A stretch of 33,029 bases of DNA from Selaginella moellendorffii (taxonomy: Eukaryota > Streptophyta > Lycopodiopsida > Selaginellales > Selaginellaceae), in contig NW_003314398.1 in NCBI RefSeq assembly GCF_000143415.4, forward strand, positions 217,494 through 250,522, read 5' to 3'. Of the stretch, positions 31,563-33,029 are shown piece after piece. A model generated the notes under the pieces. That model ran no database searches, had not been told where the DNA came from, and was given only the letters and a program-made list of their open reading frames with translations. A program made the translations under genes and the position numbers. Every line of letters begins with the position of its first letter. Position 1 is the first letter of the stretch.

Positions 31563-32222
31563 AAGCTCTATTTCGTTAAAGTGGGATTTATTCAGTAAAA
31601 TGGGACTAGGTACAAATTTTCAAGTATTTGAAAATGACGTGAAATTATATGTTTTTTGTCCAGGGGCTAGACATATCTGGGGCATGGTGACTAGCGCGGT
31701 GACCTTATGTCCAGACTGAGTCCATCTAGTTGTATAATAAATCTCATTGTCAAGGTGAACAAGCCGAATCTGAAGCTAAAGAAGAGCGATGGCATGCGCG
31801 CACACACTATTTGTTTGTTCATTGAGCGTGTGGTGAGCTTTCCAAGATGAACATCATTCCTATTAGCCAGACATATAACTTAATGGTGAGAACATTTAGA
31901 TATTATTCAATGTTATCTTTTTCTAACGAATCTAATTGTGAAGGTGTAGCAAGAGGCATTGCTAGTCTGGAGAAGTCATTTAACTCATTTGACCCTTAGT
32001 GTATTTTCATGAAACTAAATAACATTCATATTATTAAGGAATTTCTCTAGTACCTTTTTTTTACGACATAGAGGCTTGCATTTCTTTCAAAGGTGATTTA
32101 GTAAAAGGCCTGAGGGCACATGCCATTCTATTTCTCAGACCGGTATTAAGATATACTAGTGCAAAGGGAAAAAGGTATTTGGTGATCAAGTAAATGGCAT
32201 GAGGGCACACGCCATTATAAGC

Positions 32223-32480
32223 CTAAGCGCTAGTGGACACCTCCTTTTTGGTACTCTCAGCGGTACTATCATCCTTCTCCGGGTCAGTTGTTTTGCTTTG
32301 GATTGTTGTCTCTGACGTTACTGGGGCGTTCTCGATAGTTGTTAATGTTGCCGTTTGTTCAGAAAAATGATCACCTGGAGTATAGTACGGGGAGTTTGGA
32401 AGACTTATATATTCTACATCTTCACCTATCTCCTTCTCCGTCTCCTTTTCTGCCTCACTTACAGATTTTGTGCTTGCCAT
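32223..32480 (-). CDS. Small acidic protein, copy 2
   Basis: Counterpart of 21168-21425, 85 residues. Two residues differ (Phe to Ser at position 6, and Phe to Ser in LPN(F/S)PYY). No function is recognised. Confidence 0.42.
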   Translation of the reverse strand: MASTKSVSEAEKETEKEIGEDVEYISLPNSPYYTPGDHFSEQTATLTTIENAPVTSETTIQSKTTDPEKDDSTAESTKKEVSTSA

Positions 32481-32921
32481 GAGAACGCTCTTCACCCTAA
32501 AATATGGAGTTCGTTGTGTTATAAAAGGAAACCAACACACACGCTGCAAGGGAATGATGGTACATAAAGCACGTAAGCCCACAATATGGGTTTATGTGCC
32601 ATTAATATGGGCCACACGCCATATTATTAGATTTATGCACGTGTGATTGGTAAATGCATATGTCACATCATCTTTGTTTTACCTCACACACTATATCAAG
32701 CCTCCTCTGATTCAGATTCGGATTGTTCACCTTGAAATAAAATACATTAGAAACTTTGTAAAGGAATATTAATGAATCTCACCTTGAACCCGAGTTATGA
32801 ATGCTCTTGCTGCATCTCTTGCATGGTCTGGCAAGGTGATGGTGGCACTCTGCTTCCGCATCCAACCATGCACAACATTATCCACCGATATGCTCATGCT
32901 GGGATCCCTTGGATTCAGCAC

Positions 32922-33029
32922 CTATCTCTTTTCTAGGCAATCCTTCGTATATCCGGAACTTGGCTTGAACCACTCCACAGTTACATTGAAGGAGTTAGTT
33001 TCCGCGTCCTCCTCTGCATCAGTGATGCA
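32922..33029 (-). CDS. Transposase C terminus, copy 2 (partial)
   Basis: The minus strand reads the same end as the first copy (VEWFKPSSGYTKDCLEKR) and the same in-frame TAG at 32924-32922. The post-stop frame and its intron are also kept (32921-32783, then 32730-32696). The remainder lies past the window edge. Confidence 0.7.
   Translation of the reverse strand, partial: CITDAEEDAETNSFNVTVEWFKPSSGYTKDCLEKR

Larger units (their letters stand above)
31563..33029 (-). mobile_element. Second, inverted copy of the 12.5 kb transposon, cut by window end
   Basis: It is the reverse complement of 20619-22085, with exactly the same length (1467 bp) and only about eight substitutions seen by eye. It begins with the same terminal sequence as the first copy's right end. 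The flank outside differs (TTCTACCC here against CCAAGA there, in element orientation), so it is a separate insertion rather than a copied flank. The rest of this copy should lie beyond 33029. Confidence 0.92.

Overview
The window looks like nuclear DNA of a land plant. The organism is most likely a lycophyte with very short introns, such as a Selaginella relative; this is inferred from a plant CYP72-clan P450, gypsy-type and other LTR debris, an interstitial CCCTAAA (plant-type telomere) run, and introns of about 40-60 bp in almost every readable gene. It is a repeat-rich region with one ordinary host gene.

Layout. 1-503 is the decayed 3' end of a Ty3/gypsy polyprotein, followed by a probable LTR. 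1412-3169 (minus) is a five-exon cytochrome P450 of 508 codons that reads intact. 3190-7482 is A+T-rich and shows no gene. 7483-26069 appears to be a non-coding LTR retroelement (5' LTR, tRNA-Met-type primer site, polypurine tract, 3' LTR). Inside it, at 9573-22085, sits a 12.5 kb DNA transposon with 24-bp perfect terminal inverted repeats. 26206-27812 is a solo LTR with a CATAT target duplication. 28302-29684 is a related, more decayed LTR-like copy. 31563-33029 is the start of a second, inverted copy of the 12.5 kb transposon, nearly identical to the first over 1467 bp and cut by the window end.

The 12.5 kb transposon is the main item. It carries two large divergent genes. The plus-strand gene (17823-20726) has the features of a DUF7869-type presumed transposase, including GHTHED and TDN.GSEN motifs. 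The minus-strand gene (about 16017-10004) can be assembled into some twelve exons. They encode one very long protein with a ParB/sulfiredoxin-like N-terminal domain, a possible degenerate DNA-methyltransferase-like fold, a disordered acidic middle and an FCP1/NIF-type HAD phosphatase-like C terminus. A small acidic reading frame lies at the 3' end and is kept in both copies.

The most unusual signal is a 22-bp palindrome, consensus ATGGCRTGWGG + CCWCAYGCCAT. It is scattered more than twenty times through the transposon, and I did not see it outside the two copies. It sits in the centre of several tiny introns, inside coding exons in frame, in the divergent intergenic region and near the element's 3' end. 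It behaves like an element-specific dispersed site or a minimal palindromic parasite. Exon boundaries, motif counts and identities were read by eye; no database search was possible.
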